From: Methanoculleus sp.
Lineage (GTDB): Archaea > Halobacteriota > Methanomicrobia > Methanomicrobiales > Methanoculleaceae
Assembly: GCA_018433835.1 (NCBI GenBank)
Contig: JAHDQM010000018.1
Location: forward strand, 1 to 64,000
Reading direction: 5' to 3'
Length of the DNA: 64,000 bases
The position numbers and the translations under genes were made by a program. Positions 15,734 through 24,979 of the stretch are shown here, piece by piece. The notes beneath the pieces were generated by a model. The model was not told where the DNA came from. It saw nothing but the letters and a program-made list of their open reading frames with translations, and ran no database searches. Positions within the stretch are counted from its first letter, which is position 1. Every line of letters begins with the position of its first letter.

Positions 15734-16164
15734 CCGGCACGGTTCTTTTTTTGCGGCCCGTGAGAGCCGGGTTGGTTGACGTTGTGGTGGAGGGGCCGTG
15801 AGAGGCTCTGGTGCAGGGGCGAGTCGGTGAGAAGGGAAGGCGAACGTACGGCGAGGTCGTGCCGGGTGGTTCGATGACGCTTCAAAGCCTAGGCCTGTGG
15901 CTTCCCAGGCCCCGCGTGTCCAGCCCATTGCTCTTCGGGTATCACGGACCTGTACGCGGATTTCAAGGGGGTATCACCTCGCAGGGGGGTGGGGACAAAG
16001 GGGAGTGTGAGCGCAGCGAGCATGAGAAACCCGGAGGGTTTCGAGGGGGGATGCTCCCCCCCCTGCGACCCCTCCCCCCTGGCGATACTCCCACGGTCCA
16101 GTGTACGGGGCTTTCGCCATTCCAAGGACTCGCGAGCCTCAGCAGCATACCCGGATCGACCCCC
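15734..16164. other. 431-bp convergent intergenic region with terminator and hairpin repeat
   Basis: It holds a T7 run at 15745-15751 after the secreted-protein gene, a featureless GC-rich stretch, and the hairpin element at 16018-16044 followed by a G6/C7 inverted repeat (about 16045-16062). I see no gene here. Long plus-strand open frames running into trkH antisense are artefacts of GC-rich DNA. Confidence 0.6.
16018..16044 (+). repeat. Dispersed GNA-loop hairpin element
   Basis: The sequence gagcatga precedes a perfect seven-base stem gaaaccc/gggtttc (16026-16042) with three-base loop gga, then ga. The minus strand near 63923-63947 has the same leader gagcatga and a stem gaagacc/ggtcttc with loop gaa. 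Stem bases differ in pairs that keep pairing, which marks a structural family rather than chance. Confidence 0.75.
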
Positions 16165-17622
16165 TCAATCGAACCGCTTGAGAACACCCATGACGAGCAT
16201 GATCACCGGAATGACCTCCAGGCGCCCGATCCACATGACCATGATGAAGAGGGCCTTCGCCGAATCGGCCATGTCGGGCGAGATGAAACCCGTGGATATG
16301 CCGTTGTTACACATTGCGGAGACGACCTCGAAGATCACGTTGCTCGAGTCGAAGGACGTCGGCTGCAGGTGCATCGCCAGTATCGTGGCGACGAAGATGA
16401 TCAGGAAGTAGAGCATGATCGTCAGCATGTTCCGAGAGACCTCGAGGTCGGCGACGTTCTTCGGGATCACCTTGCCGTCGTACTTGAAGGGCACGAGCAC
16501 CTTCCCGGAGACGAACATCCGCCGGAACCACCAGATCAGGCTCTGAAAGCCGAGGACCACCCGGGAGAGTTTGATACCGCCGGCGGTGCTCCCCGACGAC
16601 CCGCCGATCACCATCAGCATCGCGAGGAAGAGGACGGTCACGCTCGCCCACTCGTTCGGGGAAGCGACCTGGAACCCGGTGCTGGTGGCCGCCGCGGCCG
16701 ACATGAAGAGCGCCTGGCGGATGGCCGTGGGGAGATCGGTTGCACTGAGCGTGACGAGGTCCCACGCTATCACGACGATCCCGAGCGCGACGAGCATGAA
16801 GAGGAGACGTGCCTGCTGGTCTTCGAAGAACCGCACGCCTTTCTGGCGATAGAGGAGGTAGTAAAGTTTGAACGGCAGGGCACCGGCGATCATGACCGGG
16901 ACGATGAGAACCTCGAGGAGCGGGTTGTTGTAGAAGGGAATCCCTTCCGAGTGGACGGAGAACCCGCCGGTGGCGATCGCAACAAGGGCAATATTCACCG
17001 CGTCCCAGAGGGGCACCCCGGATACGAGGACGAGGGCGATCGAGGCGGCTGTCAGCGCAAGGTAGATCTTCCACATCTCAAATCCCGTTGCGACGACGCT
17101 CGGCATCAGCGCCTCCGAGCGTCCTTCCGACCGGTAGAGGCGGAACTGGGTCAGCCCGGTTCTCGAGGCCATCGCGATGGTGAAGGCGACGATCCCGATA
17201 CCGCCGAGCCACTGCATCAGCGACCGCCAGAAGAGGAGCGTCCGGGGCAGATCGTCGACCGACCGCATCATGGTCAGGCCCGTATCGGTCCACCCCGACA
17301 TCGCCTCGAAGACGGCATCGAGGTATGGGATACCGAGCCCGAGGCAGAACGGCAGGGCGCTCACCAGCGCGATGATCAGCCAGATCAGGGCGACGGCCAT
17401 GAGGGCGGCGGACAGGGGCGCCTCACGCTCCTCCCGGGGGACCCGGACAAGAAGCGACCCGAGGAGAAAAAGGACGACCGGGACGGAGACCATGGGCAGG
17501 ATCATCTCCCACTCCCGATAGATCACCGCCACGACAAGCGGCACCGCCGTGGCGATGCTCATGTACCTGAAGATATTGCCGATGTCGGGTGCGATGATCG
17601 AGAACTGCTCGATCCTATCCAT
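16165..17622 (-). CDS. trkH: TrkH family potassium uptake protein
   Basis: 485 residues, a full-length membrane protein of about ten to twelve helices. The four pore-type segments are visible: SGWTDTGLTMM, IATGGFSVHSEG, SAAAATSTGFQVA and MCNNGISTGFISP, each with the conserved Gly of the K+ filter. It imports K+ through the cell membrane, normally with a cytoplasmic TrkA NAD-binding partner, and no trkA lies in the window. ATG 17622 opens MDRIEQFSIIAPDIGN. The gene is monocistronic and convergent with the secreted-protein gene. Confidence 0.95.
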   Translation of the reverse strand: MDRIEQFSIIAPDIGNIFRYMSIATAVPLVVAVIYREWEMILPMVSVPVVLFLLGSLLVRVPREEREAPLSAALMAVALIWLIIALVSALPFCLGLGIPYLDAVFEAMSGWTDTGLTMMRSVDDLPRTLLFWRSLMQWLGGIGIVAFTIAMASRTGLTQFRLYRSEGRSEALMPSVVATGFEMWKIYLALTAASIALVLVSGVPLWDAVNIALVAIATGGFSVHSEGIPFYNNPLLEVLIVPVMIAGALPFKLYYLLYRQKGVRFFEDQQARLLFMLVALGIVVIAWDLVTLSATDLPTAIRQALFMSAAAATSTGFQVASPNEWASVTVLFLAMLMVIGGSSGSTAGGIKLSRVVLGFQSLIWWFRRMFVSGKVLVPFKYDGKVIPKNVADLEVSRNMLTIMLYFLIIFVATILAMHLQPTSFDSSNVIFEVVSAMCNNGISTGFISPDMADSAKALFIMVMWIGRLEVIPVIMLVMGVLKRFD

Positions 17623-17715
17623 CGGTACACGTTCTCCGGGCGCTCTTATCTATTTTCTCTTGCAGTCCGTTCGATTATCGGGAGCGTGTTGCCCTGCGGA
17701 ATCACCTTCTGCGCA

Positions 17716-18726
17716 TCAAAACCCGCCTTTTTCCGCAGATGCCGCCTGCTCGGTGTCGGCCGTTTCCGGAGCGCTCTCGATGAAGATGCGCCGGTTGATG
17801 ATCCGCCAGGCGAGGATGAGCTGGGCTATATCCCCGGCCGTCAGGTAATCGCTGTCCTGACTGAGGTCGATGGGCTCCACCTGCGTCTGGATCTCGATGC
17901 TCCTCTCCAGTTTTCTCGCGACGGCATCGTTTAACTCCCCGTCGAATGTGAGCGCCCCCATCGTCCTCCCTCCTACGTTTTCGGTCGTGAACTCGACCAT
18001 GAAGTCGCGCTCGGAGAGTGAGAGGAGCCCAAAGAGGTCGATGGAGAGGTCGACGTCCCCGATACTTCTGTCGAGTTTGCTCTGGCAGAGGGTGACGCGG
18101 TAGACGTTGCGCATCTCGCTTACGTCCCGGCCGTACTTCGAGAAGGCAATCCTGATGACCGCATCTGCAAACAGGCACTGCGGGGCGACGTACCGCTCGA
18201 AGTCGGGCTTGCGCTCCTTCATCTCTCTCTCGACCGCGTCCGGGGAGTATCCCCGCCGCTCCACGTCGCGCTTGATCTTCCAGGCACGTTTGACGTCGGG
18301 GTCCGGGTCCACGTAGAGTTTGAAGTCGATCAGGTCCCGGAGCGTCCTGGTGACGAACGGGTGCAGTCCCTCGAGGATCAGGATCTTCGTGGGGCTGAAG
18401 CGCACCGGGGGGTCGAACTGCCCGTTGTCGTGGTTGTAGACCGGTTTCGTGATAGTTTTTCCCGCTTTGAGGTCTGAGAGGTGCTCTTCTAACAGGTCGA
18501 ACCGGTTCGCCTCGGGGACGAGCGGTGTGATTCCGAGCTCTTTGCGATCCCGGCGGTCGTATTTATGGTAGTCGTCGATGGTGATGGTGGAGACGAGGTC
18601 ATCTCCGAAGATCTCCCGGATCGCCCGGGTGAACGTGGTCTTTCCGGTCCCGCTGTCTCCCGCGACGCCGACGACGAAGACGTAGGGCGACTCTGCAATG
18701 ACTCTTTTGAAGTCGGACGGGGGCAT
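17716..18726 (-). CDS. prk: Archaeal phosphoribulokinase
   Basis: 336 residues. Walker A GVAGDSGTGKTTFTRAI (about 20-36), then TIDDYHKYDRRDRK, PVYNHDNGQFD and LILEGLHPF, the conserved PRK/uridine kinase-family blocks. The C-terminal half (QCLFADAVIRIAFSKYGRD...) matches the longer archaeal PRK form rather than uridine kinase. PRK makes ribulose-1,5-bisphosphate from ribulose 5-phosphate and ATP; in Methanospirillum it works with RuBisCO in the reductive hexulose-phosphate pathway. No RuBisCO gene lies in this window. It is a single minus-strand gene, with fprA next on the same strand after about 107 bases. Confidence 0.92.
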   Translation of the reverse strand: MPPSDFKRVIAESPYVFVVGVAGDSGTGKTTFTRAIREIFGDDLVSTITIDDYHKYDRRDRKELGITPLVPEANRFDLLEEHLSDLKAGKTITKPVYNHDNGQFDPPVRFSPTKILILEGLHPFVTRTLRDLIDFKLYVDPDPDVKRAWKIKRDVERRGYSPDAVEREMKERKPDFERYVAPQCLFADAVIRIAFSKYGRDVSEMRNVYRVTLCQSKLDRSIGDVDLSIDLFGLLSLSERDFMVEFTTENVGGRTMGALTFDGELNDAVARKLERSIEIQTQVEPIDLSQDSDYLTAGDIAQLILAWRIINRRIFIESAPETADTEQAASAEKGGF

Positions 18727-18833
18727 AAGTCAGCTCAAGGATTGGTCGGTATCCTAGACTGTTAAGATTTCGGTGCCGGACGTGCGGTTCCGGAACTCGA
18801 GAGGGGAACGCGAAAAAAGAGATGTTTGGGATA

Positions 18834-20024
18834 TCAGGACGGAACGATCCCCGCTTCCTCGTGTTTCTTTTTGATCTCGTCGGCGAGCCGGTCCAGCGCC
18901 GCGAAGTCCTCCTCCTTCGGGTGGCCCCTGACGTAGACCCCCTCAAGGAACTCGACCCTGAGCCGGCTGAGCATATCCTTCAAGGTGTCGACCGTCTTCC
19001 CGCCCCAGCCGTAGGACCCGATCACCGTCGCGTACCGCGTCTTCGGGCGGAGGAGGTTTGCGAGGTATGCCGCGTAGATCACCCGCGGGTGGGGGCCGAA
19101 GATGACCGTCGGCGACCCGATCACGACCGTTGCGGCGTCCACCAGGGCCTTTGCAAGGTCGCCGATGTCGGTCTTTGTGAGGTTGAACGGCTGGACCGGG
19201 ATACCCCGGTGCATCAGGGCGTCGACGAAGTGGTCGACCATCGCCTGCGTGCTCCCGTGCATGGAAACGAAAGGAAGCACCACCATGTTTCTGACGGCAT
19301 CGCCCGTCCAGTCCCGGTAGGCGTCGACGATGAACGCCGGCCTGTTGTAGACCGGGCCGTGACTCGGGGCGATCACGTCGATCTCCCGCGATGCGAGCTT
19401 TTCGAGGTGCGCCTTGATGCTCGCCCGAAACGGCATCATGATCTCGGCGTAGTAGCGCTTCGCCGATTCAGAGACCGCGCCTTCGTCGGGGACATAGAGG
19501 GAACTCGTCGCGTAGTGCGAGCCGAAGAGGTCGCAGGAGAAGAGGATCCGGTCTTCCCGGAGATAGGTCAGCATCGTCTCCGGCCAGTGGACCCAGGAGG
19601 CGATGATGAACTCGAGTGTCTTATCCCCGAGGCTGAGCGTATCGCCGTCGCCGATGACGATGAAGCGGTCCTGTGGGATATGGAGAAGGTCGACCAGGAA
19701 GTCGCGGCATTTCTGATTCGTCACCACCTTCGACCCGCCGAACCGCTCGAGCATTGCCGGTATCGAGCCGGAATGATCCTGTTCGGCATGATTCGAGACG
19801 ATGTAGTCGATGCTCCCGACGCCGAGCCGGTCCAGGTTCTCCGTGAGTTCTGCGGTCTTCGTCGGGTCGACGGTGTCGATCAGCGCCGTCTTCTCGCTGC
19901 CCCGCACCAGGTAACTGTTGTAGGTGGTGCCGTCGGGGAGCGGGATCAGTTCGTCGAAGAGCCGGCGGTCCCAGTCGATGGCCCCGACGGCAAAGACGTC
20001 CGGCACAATCTCACGTGCGGCCAT
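18834..20024 (-). CDS. fprA: A-type flavoprotein FprA (F420H2 oxidase family)
   Basis: 396 residues. The N-terminal metallo-beta-lactamase domain has di-iron ligands in NHAEQDHSGSIP, VHWPETM, SCDLFGSHYA and APSHGPVYN. The C-terminal flavodoxin domain binds FMN (PFVSMHGSTQAMVDHF at about 260, then GSPTVIFGPHP and GSYGWGGKT). In methanogens such enzymes reduce O2 to water with F420H2, detoxifying oxygen. They are cytoplasmic. All di-iron ligands appear present. A rubredoxin gene lies 2 kb away but in another unit. ATG 20024 gives the normal family N-terminus. Confidence 0.95.
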   Translation of the reverse strand: MAAREIVPDVFAVGAIDWDRRLFDELIPLPDGTTYNSYLVRGSEKTALIDTVDPTKTAELTENLDRLGVGSIDYIVSNHAEQDHSGSIPAMLERFGGSKVVTNQKCRDFLVDLLHIPQDRFIVIGDGDTLSLGDKTLEFIIASWVHWPETMLTYLREDRILFSCDLFGSHYATSSLYVPDEGAVSESAKRYYAEIMMPFRASIKAHLEKLASREIDVIAPSHGPVYNRPAFIVDAYRDWTGDAVRNMVVLPFVSMHGSTQAMVDHFVDALMHRGIPVQPFNLTKTDIGDLAKALVDAATVVIGSPTVIFGPHPRVIYAAYLANLLRPKTRYATVIGSYGWGGKTVDTLKDMLSRLRVEFLEGVYVRGHPKEEDFAALDRLADEIKKKHEEAGIVPS

Positions 20025-20186
20025 GCCCCGCCGCCTCCGTCGGCCGTGTTCCGGCTGTTATGCGGTGTATCCAGGTATCCGACATGCTTCATGCTCCGTA
20101 GACTCTTAACCGTCCCGGCGGGCCCTGCCGCGCCGGCCGGTAAGCGTCTCTCCGGCCCGAACGCTGATAACGGTTTCGCTCTGCTA

Positions 20187-20897
20187 TCAGGAGGAGGGGA
20201 GGGTGGTCTGCCTGCCCTCACCGCCCCTCTCCCTTCGCGCGGCGTTTGCGAAGAGGTGGGCCTGCCGGGTCGGCTCCGGGAGGCGGTACCCCCGGGCGGT
20301 CGCGAGGACGAGGTCGACCGCGGTTGAAAGGGCGATCCGGTGCCCCACCGAGACGTAGACGGGTTTCACCCTCTCTTTCGTCCGCACAGCCATCCCGATC
20401 GTCTCGTCGTCGCGGAGTATGGGCGCGGTCGAGCCCCTGTCGGCCGCGGGCTCCGTTGCTGTTCCCGTAAGAAGGCTTTTTGCGACCCCGACGGCGGGCC
20501 GGTCGAGCAGGACGCCCATGTGACTCGCGATGCCGAGCCCCCGGGGGTGGGCGATCCCCTGGCCGTCGAAGAAGACGACTTCCGGCTCTGACCGCAGTCG
20601 CCGGAACGCCTCGATGAGGGCGGGGCCTTCCCGGAAGGTCAGGAGGCCTGGTATATAGGGAAACGACGTTTTCGCGCAGGCAGAAACCCGTTCGACGACG
20701 ACAAGATCGGGGTAGCTGAGGGCGACGACGACCGCGTGAATCTCGTCCGAGCCCTTCGTGTACGAGGCGTCGGCGCCGGCCACCAGGGAGACCTGCCCGG
20801 TATCGCCGGAGAGGCGGACCCTGACCCGGAGCGCCTCCTGGAGGCGGATCGCTTCGGCCGGTGTCAGGTCGAATGAGTGAATATCACCGATCTCCAT
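20187..20897 (-). CDS. nfi: Endonuclease V
   Basis: 236 residues from ATG 20897, which follows a gggag ribosome site; the frame extends 29 codons further upstream but crosses the promoter. Family blocks are VAGADASYTKG (metal-binding Asp), FPYIPGLLTFREGPALIEA, VFFDGQGIAHPRGLGIASHMGVLLDRPAVGVAKSLL. The enzyme cuts DNA one nucleotide 3' of deaminated adenine (inosine) to start repair. The C-terminal 25 residues are Arg/Gly-rich and probably disordered. It is divergent from the stomatin-like gene over a shared AT-rich promoter. Confidence 0.95.
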   Translation of the reverse strand: MEIGDIHSFDLTPAEAIRLQEALRVRVRLSGDTGQVSLVAGADASYTKGSDEIHAVVVALSYPDLVVVERVSACAKTSFPYIPGLLTFREGPALIEAFRRLRSEPEVVFFDGQGIAHPRGLGIASHMGVLLDRPAVGVAKSLLTGTATEPAADRGSTAPILRDDETIGMAVRTKERVKPVYVSVGHRIALSTAVDLVLATARGYRLPEPTRQAHLFANAARRERGGEGRQTTLPSS

Positions 20898-20995
20898 GGT
20901 CGACTCCCGCCGCACGGCGACAGATGCTGATTCAAAATGGACTATATATGCATTATTATATACCCGGGGCGTACAGCACTCCACAGGTAAAACCT
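20898..20995. promoter_or_regulatory. Divergent promoter, nfi and stomatin-like gene
   Basis: An AT-rich core at about 20941-20963 (tatatatg and attatatac) gives TATA boxes for both directions, about 45 and 35 bases from the two start codons. Its position excludes the longer open frames that run through it from either gene. Confidence 0.6.
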
Positions 20996-21952
20996 ATGAG
21001 CAGCCAGAACCCGTTGCGATATGCTGTCGCCCTCCTGATCGCCCTCCTCGGAGTGGCGGTCGCGTACTCTGCCTTCACAACCCCCGGCCTCTCCTTCTTC
21101 GTGTGGGTTGCCGCCGCCATCGTCCTCGCGGGGGTGTTCGCCGCCGCCTCGACGCAGATTGCCGACCAGTGGGAGAAAGCGGTCGTGCTGCGCCTGGGCC
21201 GGTTCTCGGGCCTCCGGGGTCCGGGCGTCTTTATCATCGTGCCGTTCGTCGATACGATTGCCTACTGGATCGATCTCCGCACAATCACGACGTCGTTTCG
21301 GGCGGAAAAGACCCTCACCCGGGATACGGTCCCGGTCGACGTCGAGGCGGTCCTTTTCTGGCGCGTGAGGGATCCGGAGAAGGCGGCGCTGGAAGTCGAG
21401 GACTACCGTTCCGCCATCAGCTGGGCGGCGCAGACGGCGCTCCGGGAGGTCATCGGGAAGTCCGACCTCGCAAATCTGCTCGAGGGCCGGGAGAGGCTCG
21501 ACGCGGAACTGCAGCGGATCATCGACGTCCGGACCGAACAGTGGGGGATCCACGTCAGTTCCGTTGAGATCCGTGATATCCTGATCCCCCGCGAGCTGCA
21601 GGATGCGATGTCCATGCAGGCCCAGGCGGAGCGGGAGCGGCAGGCGCGGGTGATCCTCGGCGACTCCGAGCTGCAGGTGGCCAAGAAGTTCGAGGAGGCC
21701 GCGAAGACTTACCAGGACAACCCGACCGCCCTCCACCTCCGGGCGATGAATATGCTCTACGAAGGCCTCAAGGAGAAGGCGACGCTCGTCCTCGTTCCGG
21801 CATCGGTGCTCGACACGATGAACCTCGGGACCACCCTCGGCCTCTCGGCGCTGGCAAAGAACGTGGCGGAGGGCAACGGGGACAGCCGGGGAGCCGCCGC
21901 CGGCGACGAGAAGCGCAGTCACCCCGCGGCGGGAGAACCCGGGTCTCTCTGA
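20996..21952 (+). CDS. SPFH/stomatin-like membrane protein
   Basis: 318 residues. Two hydrophobic stretches (about residues 8-23 and 28-45) anchor the N-terminus. They are followed by [35 protein letters not shown], the stomatin signature, and by [26 protein letters not shown]. The coiled-coil part ([37 protein letters not shown]) and the conserved [13 protein letters not shown] segment complete the slipin layout. Such proteins form membrane scaffolds and often pair with an NfeD protease; no nfeD is adjacent here. ATG 20996 follows an aggt ribosome site. Confidence 0.93.
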   Translation: MSSQNPLRYAVALLIALLGVAVAYSAFTTPGLSFFVWVAAAIVLAGVFAAASTQIADQWEKAVVLRLGRFSGLRGPGVFIIVPFVDTIAYWIDLRTITTSFRAEKTLTRDTVPVDVEAVLFWRVRDPEKAALEVEDYRSAISWAAQTALREVIGKSDLANLLEGRERLDAELQRIIDVRTEQWGIHVSSVEIRDILIPRELQDAMSMQAQAERERQARVILGDSELQVAKKFEEAAKTYQDNPTALHLRAMNMLYEGLKEKATLVLVPASVLDTMNLGTTLGLSALAKNVAEGNGDSRGAAAGDEKRSHPAAGEPGSL

Positions 21953-21971
21953 CCCTGCCGCCGGGGGACGA

Positions 21972-21984
21972 GGCATTTTTATAC
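21972..21984 (+). promoter_or_regulatory. TATA box of the rubredoxin-ThDP enzyme unit
   Basis: The stretch attttta-tacg lies about 27 bases before an initiation point near 22003. That makes ATG 21985 and 21991 upstream of the transcript and supports ATG 22033 for rubredoxin. Confidence 0.5.
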
Positions 21985-22032
21985 GTGAAGATGAGTTACG
22001 GCCCGGAGACTCAACTTCGGAGCGTGGACGAT

Positions 22033-22236
22033 ATGGCACGGTGGGTGTGCAGTGTCTGTGATTACGAGTACACCGAGGAGGCGGGAGACCCGGCAGCCGG
22101 TATTCCGCCGGGGACGCTGTTTGAGGACCTCCCCGACGACTGGCGGTGCCCGGGCTGCAGCGTGGGGAAGGAAGCGTTTGTGCGAGCGAGCGAAGAGGAA
22201 GAAGAGGTGAGGGCGGATGAAGAAGACTACCTCTGA
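22033..22236 (+). CDS. Rubredoxin
   Basis: 67 residues from ATG 22033. The two iron-binding CxxC pairs are CSVCDYEY (residues 6-9) and [11 protein letters not shown], with the usual aromatic and [16 protein letters not shown] core. It is a small soluble one-electron carrier, in methanogens often a donor to oxygen-detoxifying flavodi-iron or peroxide-reducing enzymes. A Glu/Asp-rich tail follows the domain. The TATA position and an upstream ggag site favour this start over ATG 21985. It overlaps the following ThDP enzyme gene by 20 bases, so the two are co-translated. Confidence 0.93.
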   Translation: MARWVCSVCDYEYTEEAGDPAAGIPPGTLFEDLPDDWRCPGCSVGKEAFVRASEEEEEVRADEEDYL

Positions 22237-23836
22237 AGGAGCCGCTGTGACCGTGGCCGACGTGCTGGTCTCGGAGCTCGCGGCGTGGGGGATCACCCTG
22301 TATTTCGGTATCCCCGGCTCATCGTCGCTCCCGCTCGTGGACGCGGTCAGGAGAAACCCGGATTCCCGGTACATCGTCGTCCGGCACGAGCAGACTGCTG
22401 CCCTCGCCGCGTCCGCCTACAACAAGTTCACGGGAAAGATCGCGGTCTGCCTGACCATCGCCGGACCGGGAGCGACGAATCTCGCCACCGGGCTCTACGA
22501 CGCGAAGGAGGACCGGGCGAGCGTGCTCGCGCTCTCCGGGCAGGTGAAGACGCAGTATGCCGGCCCCGGCGGGGTTCAGGAGATCGACCAGGACGCGTTC
22601 TTCCGCCCCATCACGGTCTTCAACAACACCGTCGCCGACCCGGCGACGGCGGTCAAACTCCTCACCCGGGCGTTGCGCTACGCCATCATCGACCGCGGCG
22701 TCGCCCAGCTCTCACTCCCGAACGACGTTCAGAGGGAACCGCTTGAGCCGGCCTACTGCGAGCGCGAGACCTGCCTCCCGGCGGTCACGGTGGCCCCGAC
22801 CGACGAGGCCGTCAGGGCGGCGGTCGGGGCGATCGACGGCGCCGCACGCCCGGTCATCCTCGCGGGTTTCGGGGCTATGAATGCGGCGGGAGCCCTCCTC
22901 GATCTCGCTGAGGCGATCCGCGCGCCTATCGTCACCACCTTCCGTGCGAAAGGCATCCTCCCCGACGACAACGAATGGGTTGCCGGGGTACACGGACCGC
23001 TCGGGACGCCGCATGCCCGGACGCTTGTTCGCGAATCTGACCTAGTGATCGCCTGCGGGGCGAGTTTCTCCGACCTCACCGGTATCCCCGGTGACAAGCG
23101 GGCCGTCCACATCGATATCGACCCGCTCCAGCTCGGGAAGCACCCGTTTGTCGTGGCGGTCTGGGGTGACTGTGCCGTCGCCCTGCCCCGGATCAGGGAG
23201 CAGGTCCGGCTGCGGGAGGATCCGGGGGCCCGCGCGTGGCTCGCGGAACGGAGGCGGGAGTGGTTCGACCGGCTCGACCGGGAGGCCGACCCACAGATCG
23301 TCCCTATCCGCCCGCCCTACATCATGAAGGTCCTCTCCGAGACCCTGCCGGAGGATGCGGTCATCTCCCTCGACGTCGGGGAGAACCAGTGGTGGTTCGG
23401 GAGGAACTTCCGGATGAAGCGGCAGCGGTTCGCGATGTCGGGCTACCTCGGGACGATGGGGTTCGGGCTCCCCGGGGCGATTGCGGCGAAACTGGCCTAT
23501 CCGGAGAAGACCGTCGTCTGCATCACCGGGGACGGCGGGTTCTCCATGGTCATGGGCGACTTCGTCACGGCGGTCAGGTACGATATTTCCATCGTCGTCG
23601 TGGTCTTAAACAACCACGAACTTGCCATGATTCGGGAAGAGCAGCGGGAAGCAGGCTATCCGCCATACGGTACCCAACTCACGAACCCGGACTTTGCCGT
23701 CTATGCAGAGACCTGCGGCGGCGCCGGGATACGGGTGACCCGGCCGCAGGATCTCCCGGAGGCCGTTTTCCGGGCTTTGCAGATGAACAAACCCGTCGTC
23801 ATCGATATCGAGACCGATCCGAAGCGCTTTGAGTGA
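22217..23836 (+). CDS. ThDP-dependent enzyme of the pyruvate oxidase/acetolactate synthase family
   Basis: 539 residues in the three-domain layout of this superfamily. The N-terminal Pyr domain has the activating Glu in [19 protein letters not shown], and the middle domain has [14 protein letters not shown]. The C-terminal PP domain carries [19 protein letters not shown]...[14 protein letters not shown], the GDG-x(n)-NN Mg-ThDP motif. The substrate is a 2-keto acid, probably pyruvate. Overlap with rubredoxin suggests an electron-linked reaction (oxidase or oxidoreductase-like) rather than acetolactate synthesis for branched-chain amino acids, and no ilvN small subunit follows. The exact reaction cannot be read from sequence. 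Confidence 0.85.
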   Translation: MKKTTSEGAAVTVADVLVSELAAWGITLYFGIPGSSSLPLVDAVRRNPDSRYIVVRHEQTAALAASAYNKFTGKIAVCLTIAGPGATNLATGLYDAKEDRASVLALSGQVKTQYAGPGGVQEIDQDAFFRPITVFNNTVADPATAVKLLTRALRYAIIDRGVAQLSLPNDVQREPLEPAYCERETCLPAVTVAPTDEAVRAAVGAIDGAARPVILAGFGAMNAAGALLDLAEAIRAPIVTTFRAKGILPDDNEWVAGVHGPLGTPHARTLVRESDLVIACGASFSDLTGIPGDKRAVHIDIDPLQLGKHPFVVAVWGDCAVALPRIREQVRLREDPGARAWLAERRREWFDRLDREADPQIVPIRPPYIMKVLSETLPEDAVISLDVGENQWWFGRNFRMKRQRFAMSGYLGTMGFGLPGAIAAKLAYPEKTVVCITGDGGFSMVMGDFVTAVRYDISIVVVVLNNHELAMIREEQREAGYPPYGTQLTNPDFAVYAETCGGAGIRVTRPQDLPEAVFRALQMNKPVVIDIETDPKRFE

Positions 23837-24198
23837 GGCTCCGGCCCCACTCCCAGTCAGGCATTGGTGGGGCGCGGCACGCCGCTCATCCGAAATCTAT
23901 AAGTGTCCTCGACGGGAATGTGGGTCTGAGGGTATATGTGAACGTCCCGGCCACGGGCACGCAACCGATGACGCCGTGCCGGGTACGCGGATCTCCGGAT
24001 GTCGATCCGGGTGGGAGCTTCTGAATCCCGTTTTCTGCTCCACGCTGAGGGTTCCCGGGTGCCCGTGAAACTTCACGGGCATCCAGGGCAAACTTGCGGC
24101 GGACCGGATCCGCTCCGGTTCACCGCTCTTCTTCTGGCCGCAAAACGGCGAGGTTTTAGTCTGACTACGGCCGTTGCGAAAAGAGTGGTAGAGTTGTA
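23837..24198. other. 362-bp gap between ThDP enzyme gene and aquaporin remnant
   Basis: No convincing gene. It contains a TATA-like ctataag at about 23899 with nothing plausible downstream, and the strong hairpin at 24060-24081. It may be decayed coding DNA. Confidence 0.45.
24060..24081. repeat. Perfect 10-bp inverted repeat with 2-base spacer
   Basis: Sequence tgcccgtgaa is followed by ac and then ttcacgggca. The 22 bases lie in non-coding DNA far from any start codon. It could be a terminator-like hairpin or a protein-binding site. Confidence 0.65.
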
Positions 24199-24447
24199 TC
24201 ATTCGTCGGCGAGGTAGTCGTGGAGGAATGCGGCGAGCATCGCACCGACGATGTAAATGGGGAAGAACGCCCGGAGGTTCTGTCCTCCAGGGAGCCGGTC
24301 CCCGAGGTACGGCCCGAAGGTGCGGGCGGGGTTCAACGATGTGCCGGTCAGGTTCCCGATTGTCGTGATGATGCCGGCGAAGCCCATGCTGACGGGCATT
24401 AAAAGGGACGTCCCGATGGCTTCGGCGGCGAATCGTTTACCAGAGGA
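24199..24447 (-). pseudogene. Aquaporin (MIP family) remnant with internal deletion
   Basis: The minus strand encodes FAAEAIGTSLLM, resembling the start of the second aquaporin half. It runs directly into PVSMGFAGIITTIGNLTGTSLNPARTFGPYLGD, containing the second NPA pore motif and the following Arg, and ends FFPIYIVGAMLAAFLHDYLADE. The first half of the channel is missing (in-frame stop at 24448-24450), and about twenty residues appear lost between 'GTSLLM' and 'GFAGI'. At about 80 residues it cannot form a channel. AqpM-type channels move water and glycerol in methanogens. Confidence 0.75.
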
Positions 24448-24501
24448 CTACGGCTATTACTTCCGGATGATGGTTTGCCCAAAAAGGGCCTGGAGAGTGC
24501 C

Positions 24502-24711
24502 TTACTCCCCGCACAGGGCAGCATAGCACTCGGGGCAGAGGATCCTCGGCAACGGAGCCTTCACGCGCTTGCTGGGGAGCGGGTAGCCGCCCTCCCAGGC
24601 ATCGACATCCTTCCGGATGGCGTGCTCCATGCAGAGCCCCATCCCGCAGACGATGCAGATCGCCACCGCCTCACTCTCTCCCCCCTCAAGGGCGCAGTAG
24701 TAGCACTTCAT
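24502..24711 (-). CDS. DUF2180 small zinc-binding protein
   Basis: 69 residues with Cys pairs at CYYC (3-6), CIVC (19-22) and CPEC (59-62), plus single Cys and a His in GLCMEHAIR. This spacing matches the DUF2180 family of methanogens, which probably binds two zinc ions. No function is established. The ATG at 24711 follows a strong gaggtgag ribosome site. It stands alone between the aquaporin remnant and fen. Confidence 0.85.
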   Translation of the reverse strand: MKCYYCALEGGESEAVAICIVCGMGLCMEHAIRKDVDAWEGGYPLPSKRVKAPLPRILCPECYAALCGE

Positions 24712-24979
24712 GACAACTCACCTCTCAGATCGCCTCTTTTCCACTGGCAGTAGCGCTTCAAGAGCACTTGAACGGGGTGCCGGTTCGCTTTCGGTCCCTG
24801 CACGCTCCGTCTTGCCATCGATTCTCCGGTAAAGGTTCGTCGACCGGTCGTGCTGGGTCATCATCGCATATATCAGTTGTGTCGCTTGCCGGGGCCGGGA
24901 TCCGGGTAAAAGAAGAGACGTTTTTGGGCTGTCTGACGCTTTCCCTGGTCCTTCTTGTGAAGGACTCTCGTTTTATGTA

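Noticed and set aside
15811-17934. 707-codon plus-strand open frame
   Set aside because: It runs antisense through trkH, is extremely rich in charged residues, and has no ribosome site or homology.
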